This document shows, in pieces, positions 7,902 through 20,333 of a stretch of 42,409 bases of DNA (within the stretch, counting starts at the first letter, position 1; each line of letters starts with the position of its first letter). The notes under the pieces are model-generated. The model was not told where the DNA came from and ran no database searches. It was given only the letters and a program-made list of their open reading frames with translations. Source of the stretch: Candidatus Peribacteria bacterium (lineage in GTDB: Bacteria > Patescibacteriota > Gracilibacteria > UBA1369 > 2-02-FULL-48-14); NCBI GenBank assembly GCA_943354505.1, contig CALRCE010000007.1, forward strand, positions 1 to 42,409, in the 5' to 3' direction. The position numbers and the translations under genes were made by a program.

Positions 7902-8795
7902 ATGAATTCCTTCCAGTCCTTAACTCGGCAATTGGCTCTCCAAGCCGATCGAAAAATCCTTCAAACGGAGGAGGCTGCGTACTTGCGTCTGGATCTTTCC
8001 GCTCACGAAAAAGCCGCCTGGTCGGTTTTTGCACTGCCCAGCGGATTCGCCTTCACTCAAATCAAACGCTTTGCCTTCACCGCTTTGGCCTTTTACCTGA
8101 TTCTCTTCAGCATCACCAACGCCCAGGCCTACACGAAAATCGCAGTTTCCAGCATCCAAACCAGCGTCCAGAATTACGAAAGCAGTCGGCCTTCGATCAC
8201 GGCGACCAAACTCGATCTGGATCCTTGGACGGGAGAACGACATGTAGAAAATCTTCTGGATCCGCAGTCCACTGCTTTAGCCAGCACAACAAGCTCTGAA
8301 CCTGAAGACTTTATGCCGGCGCTCAGTATACCGGGCTCTTATGAAAACCGGATTCAAATTCCCAGCCTCTCCATCAACGCCCCCATTATAGAACCCAGTT
8401 TGGGCCTAGAAGCGGTGCAAAACGGAGATTGGGAAAGCTTAGAAGGGCAAATCCATGATGCTTTGACCTCAGGAGTGGTGCACTTCCCCGGCACCGCCGA
8501 ACCAGGTGAAAAAGGAAACGCCTTTTTGACAGGGCACAGCTCCAATGTGTTCTGGGAACAAAGCGCTTACAACACGGTTTTTGCGCTCTTGCCAAAGATC
8601 AACGTGGGAGACGAAATCCTCATCACTTACAATCAAACGGACTATCGATACACCGTCACCGAAAAGAAGGAAGTCAGCCCCAAAGACGTGAGCGTACTCA
8701 AACAAGGCAACGAAAAAACACTGACCTTAGTGACCTGCACACCAGTGGGAACAGCCCTGAGACGACTCATCGTCACGGCGTCGTTGGTGGAGTAG
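7902..8795 (+). CDS. Sortase-family transpeptidase, membrane-anchored
   Basis: 297 residues. A cytoplasmic N-terminus of ~60 residues precedes one membrane segment (FAFTALAFYLILFSITNAQA), then a low-complexity linker and a C-terminal sortase barrel from ~residue 145. Catalytic residues are visible: His212 in LTGHSS, Cys279 in LTLVTCTP, and Arg around 286 in ALRRLIV. Sortases cleave a sorting motif near the C-terminus of secreted proteins and join it to the envelope or another protein. The long N-terminal extension is unusual. No clear LPxTG-tailed substrate occurs in this window. AAGGA lies about a dozen bases upstream of the ATG. The 3' end overlaps the convergent gene by 23 bp. Confidence 0.9.
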   Translation: MNSFQSLTRQLALQADRKILQTEEAAYLRLDLSAHEKAAWSVFALPSGFAFTQIKRFAFTALAFYLILFSITNAQAYTKIAVSSIQTSVQNYESSRPSITATKLDLDPWTGERHVENLLDPQSTALASTTSSEPEDFMPALSIPGSYENRIQIPSLSINAPIIEPSLGLEAVQNGDWESLEGQIHDALTSGVVHFPGTAEPGEKGNAFLTGHSSNVFWEQSAYNTVFALLPKINVGDEILITYNQTDYRYTVTEKKEVSPKDVSVLKQGNEKTLTLVTCTPVGTALRRLIVTASLVE

Positions 8796-9252
8796 GAGGC
8801 GTAGGCTCATCCAGTTGCTTGAGCAAGTCTTCTTGCGCCTTAGCCTCAGTAGCTTCTTCTTGAGCTTCAGCCTTTTCTATCCCTTCGCGATCTTTTTTAC
8901 GTTGAAAGTCACTCCATTCATCCAAATGCTTCTGGTTGAGCTTGGAGAGTTCGGATTGATATTGATCGTCCAGCTTCGCAAGCTGAGCCGCTTCTTCAGA
9001 GAGGATGTTTTTGAGACGAGTGACTTGATCCTCGGTCATGATCGGCAAAATCTGGAACCAATATTCGCGTTCTTCGTCCGTCATCGATTCCGTCTTCTTG
9101 ATCATCTCCACAAGTTCCGGATACTTTTCTAAAACCGCCTGAGGAATGTTGAACTGAGTGGTAGAGGCACCGCTAGTGGCGGGAGGAGTTCCTGTACTGG
9201 CGGTTCCAGTAGCAGGAGGAACGGGAGGCGTTGGAGGCGTGGTGGGATCCAT
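8773..9252 (-). CDS. Pro/Thr-rich protein with charged helical domain
   Basis: 159 residues. The first ~35 are almost only Pro, Thr, Gly, Ala and Ser. Residues ~35-150 form a charged helical domain, and the tail is again Pro/Thr-rich. The helical domain aligns without gaps over 60 residues with the protein at 35042-35806, sharing S-(M/L)-T-x-E-E, Q-V-x-x-L, E-E-x-A, K-L-x-x-x-H and W-x-D. I do not recognise the family beyond this pair. It is the last gene of a three-gene minus-strand operon, 44 bp after the 620-residue protein. No signal peptide is visible. Confidence 0.75.
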   Translation of the reverse strand: MDPTTPPTPPVPPATGTASTGTPPATSGASTTQFNIPQAVLEKYPELVEMIKKTESMTDEEREYWFQILPIMTEDQVTRLKNILSEEAAQLAKLDDQYQSELSKLNQKHLDEWSDFQRKKDREGIEKAEAQEEATEAKAQEDLLKQLDEPTPPTPPTTP

Positions 9253-9296
9253 ATGGAGTCACTATACTAGCTAAAGATTAAATGTGAAATATTTTT

Positions 9297-11159
9297 TTAA
9301 GGCTTGGAGACAGGAGCAGGTTCAGGGGTTGGAGCAACTTGAGGAGCCGAGGCCTCTACAGGTTTGTTGTCGTTTTCAAAAGCAGGATTGAGTAGATGGG
9401 CGAAACCTTCGTAGGTACTTGCAGAATAAACACGATCCGCTACACCTTCTTTGTGCACGGTGAGTTGGAGATTGTTCTCTACTTTCTTTAGGTCAGCGGT
9501 TTCTCCGTCTTTGAGTTCAAGAAGAGTCCCGCCCTTTGGAGCCGTCAGGTATTTACTACCCACATCGACGCCCCACGATACAGCCAAAGCTTTGGCATCG
9601 GCATCAGGAGTGATGGGGTTTTTAGGAAGCGCCTCCACTAGAGCTTGTACAAAGGCTTCTTTGTTGGCTCCAGTGTAAGTTTGGTCGGGACCTTCCACAT
9701 GCTTGATCAACTTCAATCCCCCGTTTTCCACACTAATGTCCACGGTTTCACCAGGCTTGAGTTTAAGAAGGGTTTTATCTCCATCCAGTAAAGCTCCACT
9801 CGTTAAAGTCAGTCCCCAGTCTCCAGCCAGTTTCGTAGCTTCTTCGGTGCTCACTACGGCTTCTCGAGCGTGTCCGTCGACATCCAGAGTGGGAGTCGCT
9901 GATGCAGCAGGGGCGCCTTCCACAGGTTCAGCAATATTCTTCATTTGTTCACCATTCTCAGCGAGCCATTTGAGGACAGGCGTGTCCGCAGGGGCGTGAT
10001 CCGCCTCCATTTTCGCCTTCACGTCCAATACGAATCGTTGATAGTTTTTGTCGTCTTCTGATTCAGAATTGGGAACAATATTTTTCTCTAAATCCGCAAT
10101 GGTATCAGTGGTTTTCAAACTGTCGAACTTAAGGTACCAGTTGTCACCAAAATATTCCTTGAGCACCGTTTCAGCACCCGGAGCTACCCCCTCGTAACCT
10201 TCGGCAGCTTTGCCGAATTTGATGGTGGAAACATTCTTTTCTTCGTCATGGACAAAAGTGATTCCAGCGTCAGCAAGGGCTTGTTTCTTACCCTCAGGCA
10301 GGTTTTGATCCCAAGTGATTTCTTTTGGGCTCATGGCGTACATGAACTGAGCCCACATTTTATCCATCGTGAATTTCACGCTGCCCAAAGCATCTGTAGG
10401 ATCCTTAGGTTTGTCCGCCAAGGCCATGATCTTCTTCTCGGCATTGGAGCCCATGTTGCTGAACATGCCCTTGAATTCATTTTTCTTGGGAGTGGTGTCC
10501 GGCAGTTGTTTGAGCTCGGCATCCATAGTTTTCTCAGCTTGATCACGATCTTTCGCTTCTTCTTTCGCTCGAAACTCCCGGATTTCTTGAGCACGCTTCT
10601 CCTTTGCCGCTTGTCGATCAGCACCCTCCAAACGGTCGAGTTGTCGTTTTGCTTTTGCGAGTTCTTGAGCGGCCTCTTCACGTCGTGCATCCGTTGTAGT
10701 TGCATTTGTTGGATCAACCTCAGCTTCTAGTTTGCTCACTAAGGCGGCTACTTCTTCACGTTTTTTGTCGCCAAGATCATCATGAATATCGATTCCCTGT
10801 GCCCTAAGGTCCAAGTCATCCGCTTTTTTTTCAACTTTCTGAAGGACGTTCTCTCTTTTATCCTCAGCTTTTTCTTCAACTCGCTTTATTTTTACGCCCA
10901 GTTGGTCAATTTTAAGAGTCAGTTTTTCAATCGCCTTTCCTAGTTTGCCATATTCTTCCAAACTCTTAGCAGTGTTTGTTTTTAAAGCTTCTGCACGAGC
11001 TTTCTCCAGTTCCGTTTTTTCTTCCACCAAAGCTCTTTTGTCTTCTTTTAAATCAGCAAGTTTTTCAGAAGCATTGGTCTCAATCCTTGCCAATTTAGCT
11101 TCCGCCCGTGCCACAACGGGGTCTTTTTGATCCGGTTTTTCTTGATTTTCGACGCCCAT
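9297..11159 (-). CDS. Large coiled-coil protein with two C-terminal repeats
   Basis: 620 residues, no signal peptide. Residues ~10-240 are highly charged Lys/Glu/Ala sequence typical of coiled coil. The central region (~250-400) contains SVKFTMDKMWAQFMYAMSPKEITWD and looks globular. The C-terminal ~190 residues hold two tandem copies of an ~80-residue domain: copy one has DWGLTLTSGALL, LLKLKPGETVDIS and QTYTGANKEAF; copy two has SWGVDVGSKYLT, LLELKDGETADLK and RVYSASTYEGF. A short Pro-rich tail follows. I do not recognise the family. It lies 9 bp after the 130-residue gene and is probably co-transcribed with it. A structural or scaffolding role is a guess. Confidence 0.75.
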   Translation of the reverse strand: MGVENQEKPDQKDPVVARAEAKLARIETNASEKLADLKEDKRALVEEKTELEKARAEALKTNTAKSLEEYGKLGKAIEKLTLKIDQLGVKIKRVEEKAEDKRENVLQKVEKKADDLDLRAQGIDIHDDLGDKKREEVAALVSKLEAEVDPTNATTTDARREEAAQELAKAKRQLDRLEGADRQAAKEKRAQEIREFRAKEEAKDRDQAEKTMDAELKQLPDTTPKKNEFKGMFSNMGSNAEKKIMALADKPKDPTDALGSVKFTMDKMWAQFMYAMSPKEITWDQNLPEGKKQALADAGITFVHDEEKNVSTIKFGKAAEGYEGVAPGAETVLKEYFGDNWYLKFDSLKTTDTIADLEKNIVPNSESEDDKNYQRFVLDVKAKMEADHAPADTPVLKWLAENGEQMKNIAEPVEGAPAASATPTLDVDGHAREAVVSTEEATKLAGDWGLTLTSGALLDGDKTLLKLKPGETVDISVENGGLKLIKHVEGPDQTYTGANKEAFVQALVEALPKNPITPDADAKALAVSWGVDVGSKYLTAPKGGTLLELKDGETADLKKVENNLQLTVHKEGVADRVYSASTYEGFAHLLNPAFENDNKPVEASAPQVAPTPEPAPVSKP

Positions 11160-11168
11160 CTTGAGTCG

Positions 11169-11561
11169 TTAAATAACAAATAAATCTCCATGTTCTTCCA
11201 TGCGATTCTTGATCAGACGCAAAGAGTCCACCATGTTCACCAGTTGGTAACTGGGTTCTTTGCTGATTTGAGTCAAATTGTAGATTTCACGAATCCGAGT
11301 GAGCAAAACCACCGCGTTTTGGTCCGCTTTGCCCTTATCCATTTCAGGCAAGGCATCATAAACGGCATTGTTCAAAAGCGAACTGGGGGAGTACAGATTG
11401 ATGGTCTTATCTTCAATTTTGCCTAAAATCAGGTTCAAAAAAGCCTGATCCTCTCCACTCATCGACCCCCCAGAAAGGGGTTGATTGAGCATACTTTGAA
11501 CCTCAGGCGCAATGGTCGCATTGTCGGTCTTTGGATCGTAAAGCGGATTGAGATCTGCCAT
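11169..11561 (-). CDS. Small helical hypothetical protein
   Basis: 130 residues, no signal peptide or membrane segment. The sequence is mainly amphipathic helix (AFLNLILGKIEDKTINLY, VVLLTRIREIYNLTQI, LVNMVDSLRLIKNRMEEHG). I do not recognise it. It is the first gene of the operon that continues into the coiled-coil and Pro/Thr-rich proteins, which suggests that the three products act together. The ATG is supported by an extended -10 promoter 22 bp upstream. Confidence 0.72.
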   Translation of the reverse strand: MADLNPLYDPKTDNATIAPEVQSMLNQPLSGGSMSGEDQAFLNLILGKIEDKTINLYSPSSLLNNAVYDALPEMDKGKADQNAVVLLTRIREIYNLTQISKEPSYQLVNMVDSLRLIKNRMEEHGDLFVI

Positions 11562-11582
11562 GAGATTGAATTTAATCTACAA

Positions 11583-11591
11583 ATTATAGCA
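11583..11591 (-). promoter_or_regulatory. Extended -10 promoter for coiled-coil operon
   Basis: Minus-strand TGCTATAAT, identical to the extended -10 sequences near 760 and 35008. No good -35 is visible, as expected for extended -10 promoters. It sits in the 52-bp divergent gap shared with ligA. Confidence 0.55.
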
Positions 11592-11598
11592 GAAATAG

Positions 11599-15602
<4,004 letters not shown>

Positions 15603-15665
15603 ACGTTGCAGGTTTAATCAAACAATGTAATCATACATCTTATTTGAGTTAAGTCAATAGACGGG

Positions 15666-17441
15666 TTAAGCTCTATTGGAAGCGAAAATGTCTGGCAAGG
15701 TTGAAAAGACCAAAGCCCGAGCGTCTGTGCTGACACCTTCGACGCCATCCTGTTTTGGAAGTTTTTCCCAAGCCTGAGCCAAGGCAGGCATCACCGTCTC
15801 TGCAGTGAAGGCTCTCAAATATTCAGCATAACCGCCACGCCCTGGAGTGAGTTGCTTCAGCTCGTCGAAGTAGTATGAATGCAAGTCCAGGAGTGCTTGC
15901 CGTTGCTCTTCAGGCGTGCGCAGAGAGGTATTCGAAGTCAGTTCATCCAAGCGAATTGCAAAGTTTGTACACAGAGCTTGCACGCCAAATCGATTGGATC
16001 CGCGAGCCCAGCGCAGCAGCCCTTCTTGCACTTGTGCACCCAAAACGCGTTCTTTCAGTCGGCTCAGGTCTGCTTTGAAGTCCAAGTTCATACTCACGAG
16101 TGCTCGTTCTTCCACAGGGTCTGTTTGAGCCAAAGCAGTTTGTTTTTTAGAAAGAATCGTGTGAGCATCCGGTGCTTCATAAATAGAGCCCATTTGGACG
16201 GAATCTCGATTCAAAAGGTAATCTTTTGGAGCCTGAGGTGGATCTGTTTTAAGTGCGAGCTTCAGGGTTTCCGTTTGCCCTTGAGCTTTTGCGAGCCGTT
16301 CCTCAACAGTTCCTACATCTTTCACAACACGTGCATCATGGATGAGTGCACTGTCCTGAATGGCTTTTCGTTCGAGTGCTTGTGCGTTAGGGAACACGCC
16401 ATTGGACTCACCCAAAAAAGCAAAATATTCACTGGGGGTATCGATCACGGCCTGACCACTACGGTTTGCATTTTCTTCATCCACAATGAGCCAGGTCCTT
16501 TCCCATCCACCCCATCGCTCGTTCTTTTCACGGATAACACGAAGCGCCTCGGGAGTATTCCAAATACTACTCGCCAAAACCTGCAACTCTTGAGCAGGCG
16601 CAGCAGCCTCCACCACTTTTCGATTCAAAGCAGCAGTGTACAAAGGCCTCTGATCCACAGGAATACTGGTATCACTGACCACAAGGTCCACCACTTTAGC
16701 ATAGGTTCCATGGGGAGTGAAAACAGGCGTTGGAAGAGTGGATCCATCAGGAGTTTTTAAACGAACTCCTATCGCGCCGTCGGGTAAAGTGCCTGTTGTT
16801 CCATCACCATCCACGACTGCTACGTTTGGTACAGCATCGTTTATAGTCAAAGCTTTACTTGCATCAGCGGGCACTCCATCAGGAGGCGTGATTATCACCA
16901 TTGGAGTCGAGGAATCGGACTCGTCTAGTGAAGTCACCGCTTGATAACCCACAACTGCCAAACCATTGACAGCCAGAGTAGCTAGCATTGCCAGTCTGAA
17001 AAAACTTCTGGGGCCAGAAGGGCTGTCCGTAGGAGTGGCGCTATCAAAGGATCCGAACCTTCTTGCTCTGAATCGGCCACTCAATTCGTCAATGGAAGCA
17101 GGCTCCGGTTTAGGTTTTAATAGAGCCACTTCTTCAGTAGTATCATCACTTACTAAAAACTCCTCTGCTGGTTGAGATAACTCTTGAGGTTCCACAAAAA
17201 AAGTCTCAAGCTCATCGGCTGAAGCGCTATTAATCCATTCGACAGTCTTCCCTGCTGCTCGAAGACGGGCAAGAAATGCCCTCTGTTTAAGCACGGTACG
17301 GAAAACGCTTGGAGCGCCAGGCAACGAACCACGAAGCGCTCTAGCTCTCATAATTACTGCCTTAAAAAGTTCAGCTTCCTCTGCTGTAGCCTGATCCGTG
17401 GGAAGGCTAGGGCTGGCCTGATTGTTTGTTCGCTCGTTCAT
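15666..17441 (-). CDS. Single-pass membrane protein, paralogue 2
   Basis: 591 residues with the same plan as the next gene: a cytoplasmic N-terminus, one membrane segment at ~150-170 (FFRLAMLATLAVNGLAVVGY), then a Ser/Thr/Asp-rich linker, a DGSTLPTPVFTPHGTYAKVVDL block and a helical C-terminal domain ending QAWEKLPKQDGVEGVSTDARALVFSTLPDIFA. The matching blocks in the paralogue show tandem duplication followed by divergence. No catalytic motif is recognisable. It starts 30 bp after folC ends, on the same strand, and 63 bp separate it from paralogue 1. Confidence 0.75.
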   Translation of the reverse strand: MNERTNNQASPSLPTDQATAEEAELFKAVIMRARALRGSLPGAPSVFRTVLKQRAFLARLRAAGKTVEWINSASADELETFFVEPQELSQPAEEFLVSDDTTEEVALLKPKPEPASIDELSGRFRARRFGSFDSATPTDSPSGPRSFFRLAMLATLAVNGLAVVGYQAVTSLDESDSSTPMVIITPPDGVPADASKALTINDAVPNVAVVDGDGTTGTLPDGAIGVRLKTPDGSTLPTPVFTPHGTYAKVVDLVVSDTSIPVDQRPLYTAALNRKVVEAAAPAQELQVLASSIWNTPEALRVIREKNERWGGWERTWLIVDEENANRSGQAVIDTPSEYFAFLGESNGVFPNAQALERKAIQDSALIHDARVVKDVGTVEERLAKAQGQTETLKLALKTDPPQAPKDYLLNRDSVQMGSIYEAPDAHTILSKKQTALAQTDPVEERALVSMNLDFKADLSRLKERVLGAQVQEGLLRWARGSNRFGVQALCTNFAIRLDELTSNTSLRTPEEQRQALLDLHSYYFDELKQLTPGRGGYAEYLRAFTAETVMPALAQAWEKLPKQDGVEGVSTDARALVFSTLPDIFASNRA

Positions 17442-17471
17442 AAATGTAGTGAAGCGCCAACTTTAAAACAT

Positions 17472-18545
17472 TTAATCGCCGTTGTCTAGTGTTTCACAGA
17501 TTCGACACACTAACCTAAAGCTTCCCACAAAAGCCAAAAATTGAGGTTCTGTCTCCCGATTTAAAGCTTCAAATATCTCATGTGCAGCCATCTCCGTGAG
17601 CTCCTCCGGCTTCTTCCCAGCCCTCACTTCCTCCAAAGGCACCCACACCGTTCTGTTCCGAGGAAAGAGCTTCCACAGTTCTGGATCTTTATCACTCAAA
17701 AAATGAATGCCGAAGCGGGGTTCGGGGAGGTGATTTTTTTGGATGAATTCGGGCAAACGGCCCAGAACGTACTGGACACTGTCGTAGGTGTGAGCTCCAT
17801 CCAACAGAATCGTGTGAGGACCATAGTGCAAAATTTCAAAACGCCCAGGAAGAGTTAATCGGGCGAGGGCCTCTTCAATCACACTGTCCATGGGGTAACC
17901 CAAAAAATCTGCGGCTGCCACGGCCAGGCCCGCACTTTCGGGGTGGTGAAAAGCCAACTCAAAAGCCGGAGCCAACTGCACGTCATGACCTGACTCGCGA
18001 ATTTTTTCAAAAACTTCAGGACACTGAGTGGGTACGGTCATGAGTGGCACGCCAGGTCTGCAAATGCCTAACTTTTGGCACGCAATTTCACTCAAACTGT
18101 GACCCAACACTTCCTGGTGTTCGAGCTCCACATGAGTCAAAAGGGTGAGGGCCTTTTCGGTCGCCACATTCGTCGAATCGGTGAGGCCACCCATCCCACA
18201 CTCCACCACTAAAACGTCACAATTTTGCTCCTTAAAGTATTCATAAGCCGCTAAGGTTTGAACCTCAAAAGTGCTCAAGTTGGGTCCCACCGCGCGCACC
18301 CGGTCTTGCAGACGTTCAAAATCTTCGCGTGAAATCATGATGCCATTCACCGTCACCATTTCGATTTCTTCTTCAATAAAAGGGGAGGTGAAAAGGCCAA
18401 CGGTGTCGCCGTGCAATTGAATGATTTTGGCGAGCAGTGTGGCCGTGGTTCCTTTTCCTTTGGAGCCCGCAATATGGACGATGGGAATGGCCAAGCCCCC
18501 CAAGGCTTCGAAAACGGCACGGACAGGATCTAAGTTAAAAGCCAT
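17472..18545 (-). CDS. folC: Folylpolyglutamate/dihydrofolate synthase-like Mur ligase
   Basis: 357 residues of the FolC branch of ATP-dependent Mur-type ligases. The P-loop is AGSKGKGTTATLL (family GTNGKGS), then LFTSPFIEEEIEMVTVNG, the Mg/Walker-B-like VECGMGGLTDSTN, ALARLTLPGRFEI and the second-domain LLDGAHTYDSV. The family usually runs to 400-430 residues, so this is on the short side, with a compact C-terminal domain. It starts 2 bp after the dnaX stop, so the two are almost certainly co-transcribed. GSKGKG instead of GTNGKG is an acceptable variant. The substrate could be folate or another amino-acid acceptor. Confidence 0.85.
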   Translation of the reverse strand: MAFNLDPVRAVFEALGGLAIPIVHIAGSKGKGTTATLLAKIIQLHGDTVGLFTSPFIEEEIEMVTVNGIMISREDFERLQDRVRAVGPNLSTFEVQTLAAYEYFKEQNCDVLVVECGMGGLTDSTNVATEKALTLLTHVELEHQEVLGHSLSEIACQKLGICRPGVPLMTVPTQCPEVFEKIRESGHDVQLAPAFELAFHHPESAGLAVAAADFLGYPMDSVIEEALARLTLPGRFEILHYGPHTILLDGAHTYDSVQYVLGRLPEFIQKNHLPEPRFGIHFLSDKDPELWKLFPRNRTVWVPLEEVRAGKKPEELTEMAAHEIFEALNRETEPQFLAFVGSFRLVCRICETLDNGD

Positions 18546-18547
18546 AC

Positions 18548-20041
18548 CTAGGAGTTAGATAAAGGCTCTTCGACCGTTTCCCAACCCAGAGGATCGTCAG
18601 CAATTTTTTCAAGCTCCAAAAACAGCTTCACATCTTCCGCCAAAACTTTTTTAAACGCGTTTTCGATGGACACCAAAGCTTCGGGATCACGGGTTTTATT
18701 CAAATGAAATTCCGATGAAAAACAGAAGGTGAGTTTCTTGTCCTCCACGGATTTAAGGTGACCCGTCTGAAAAGAAACCCGCACCGCAGGGTTGCTCAGC
18801 GCCGCATACACTTTGGGCAATTGTTGAAGGATCGCCTCGCGGTGCATCACAACAAGGCCAGCAGGTTCCGGAATGGCTGTTGGAACCTCACGTGGAGCCA
18901 CTTCGGGTGTTCCAATCACCATGCGTGGGGAAGGGGCATGCACCGGACCCACGGAAGACGGAGCAGGAGGAGGATCGACAAGTTTCAAAGGGGCTTTATT
19001 CACCGCAGGCGCTGTCTCACTGGGGATCGTGTTGGTGGCTCGAATGATGGCGATTTCGAGTGGTAAAGTGGCGATGCTGGCACGTTTGAGCTTGATCCAC
19101 GCATCGTCAAATAAGTTGGTCCAATCGAGCAATTTAGGCAGCACCTGGACTTTTTTTTGTTCCACGGCTTCATGGAGTTTTTGGCGCAAAAGTCCTAAGA
19201 AAGCCACAGTGAATTGCTGCAAATCGGCCCCTTCTTTGTGCAGTCGTTCGATGAGCAGAAGGCCTTTTTGCGTATCACAACTGCCGAGCGCTCCATACAA
19301 ATCATCACAGTGTTGACTGCTGGCCAGCCCCAGACGTTCATGCACCAAATCCACCGTCACGGGTTCATTGGAAAGCTGTTCAAAAATGGACAGTGCATCG
19401 CGCATTCCCCCATCTGCCGTTTTGGCAATGAGTTCCAAAGCTGCACGATCCGCACTGCGGCCTTCTTTACTGGCCACGGCCTCGAGGTGCGCCACGATGT
19501 CACGGTCTGAAATGCGCTTAAAGTCGTAGCGCTGGCAACGGGACAAGATGGTTTCCGGAATTTTATGAATTTCCGTCGTCGCCAAAATGAAGAACACATG
19601 CGCAGGAGGTTCTTCTAAACTTTTGAGCAGCGCATTGAAGGCTTCTTTGGTGAGCATATGCACCTCGTCGATGATGTAGACTTTGGACTTGGCCCGAGTG
19701 GGAGCAAAACGAATCTTTTCACGCAGGTCGCGAATTTCATCAATTCCTCGATTGGAGGCCGCGTCCACTTCCACCAAATCCACGAGCTCATTGCTTGCAT
19801 TCAGCAAGCAAATCTCACAGGTTCCACACGGTTCACCGCTGGGCAGTCGTGCCTCACACTGAATGGCCTTGGCCACCAAACGGGCAGTGGAGGTTTTCCC
19901 TGTTCCTCGAGGTCCCGAGAACAAATACGCATGAGAAATGCGATCTTGCTTCAGTGCTTCCAAAAGAGTGACTCGAATGGGGGTTTGGCCCACAAGCTCT
20001 TCAAAGTTCTGCGGTCGGTATTTGCGGTAAAAGGCAGCCAT
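18548..20041 (-). CDS. dnaX: DNA polymerase III subunit gamma/tau
   Basis: 497 residues. MAAFYRKYRPQNFEELVGQ opens the clamp-loader ATPase: Walker A GPRGTGKTS, a zinc module with four cysteines (CEARLPSGEPCGTCEIC), Walker B YIIDEVHML, and the SRC motif TEIHKIPETILSRCQRY. The collar domain (~240-370) is followed by a Pro-rich linker and a tau-specific C-terminal domain with HREAILQQLPKVYAALSNPAVR. The frame is open 48 codons further upstream, but the conserved start is the ATG at 20041. An A8 run at codons 295-297 forms a perfect A-AAA-AAA slippery site; a -1 slip there meets TAA after five codons, which would give a 302-residue product. Confidence 0.96.
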   Translation of the reverse strand: MAAFYRKYRPQNFEELVGQTPIRVTLLEALKQDRISHAYLFSGPRGTGKTSTARLVAKAIQCEARLPSGEPCGTCEICLLNASNELVDLVEVDAASNRGIDEIRDLREKIRFAPTRAKSKVYIIDEVHMLTKEAFNALLKSLEEPPAHVFFILATTEIHKIPETILSRCQRYDFKRISDRDIVAHLEAVASKEGRSADRAALELIAKTADGGMRDALSIFEQLSNEPVTVDLVHERLGLASSQHCDDLYGALGSCDTQKGLLLIERLHKEGADLQQFTVAFLGLLRQKLHEAVEQKKVQVLPKLLDWTNLFDDAWIKLKRASIATLPLEIAIIRATNTIPSETAPAVNKAPLKLVDPPPAPSSVGPVHAPSPRMVIGTPEVAPREVPTAIPEPAGLVVMHREAILQQLPKVYAALSNPAVRVSFQTGHLKSVEDKKLTFCFSSEFHLNKTRDPEALVSIENAFKKVLAEDVKLFLELEKIADDPLGWETVEEPLSNS

Positions 20042-20062
20042 AATTCCAGTTTCTGGAAGCCA

Positions 20063-20090
20063 ATAATACCTGAACGTGTGGACAGGGCAA
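20063..20090 (-). promoter_or_regulatory. dnaX promoter
   Basis: Minus-strand TTGCCC (20085-20090), 16-bp spacer, TATTAT (20063-20068). A small inverted repeat TTCCAG-TTT-CTGGAA (20044-20058) lies between this promoter and the ATG and could fold in the leader. Confidence 0.5.
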
Positions 20091-20166
20091 GGGGATGGAA
20101 TTGCGCCAAAAATAAACTTTTGATAAAATGAGCAAGACGAGATTCCTGGGCGCGAACGTCGCGTAA

Positions 20167-20198
20167 AAGAAAGAACCCTTTGCAAAGGGTTCTTTCTT
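20167..20198. terminator. Perfect 16-bp inverted repeat, likely terminator
   Basis: Two 16-base arms meet with no spacer at GCAAAGGG/CCCTTTGC and are flanked by A and T tracts, so it could end transcription in either direction. It lies between the dnaX promoter and a degenerate tRNA-like stretch. Confidence 0.65.
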
Positions 20199-20210
20199 CG
20201 TCTGTCCGGG

Positions 20211-20280
20211 TGGTGGACCTCAGGGGAGTTGAGAAACTCTAATATGAGTGCTAAACTAAAAAAGACAGCCCAGAGTAAGT
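20211..20280 (-). other. Degenerate second copy of the tRNA-like element
   Basis: Two blocks match the tRNA-like RNA at 20334-20405. GACAGCCCAGAGTAAGT (20264-20280, plus strand) matches 20372-20388 with one mismatch, and TGGTGGAC (20211-20218) matches its 3' CCA end. The sequence between is unrelated and the acceptor 5' strand is gone. I read it as a decayed duplicate or a recombination scar. Confidence 0.4.
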
Positions 20281-20286
20281 TTGTTC

Positions 20287-20317
20287 AAAAAGCCCTTCCG
20301 TACGGAAAGGGCTTTTT
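20287..20317. terminator. Rho-independent terminator, bidirectional
   Basis: AAAAAGCCCTT ... AAAGGGCTTTTT around a CCGTACGG core, with one bulged base. It has A and T tracts on both sides and lies directly downstream of the tRNA-like RNA. Confidence 0.75.
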
Positions 20318-20333
20318 GCTGTCGCTTGTTCAG

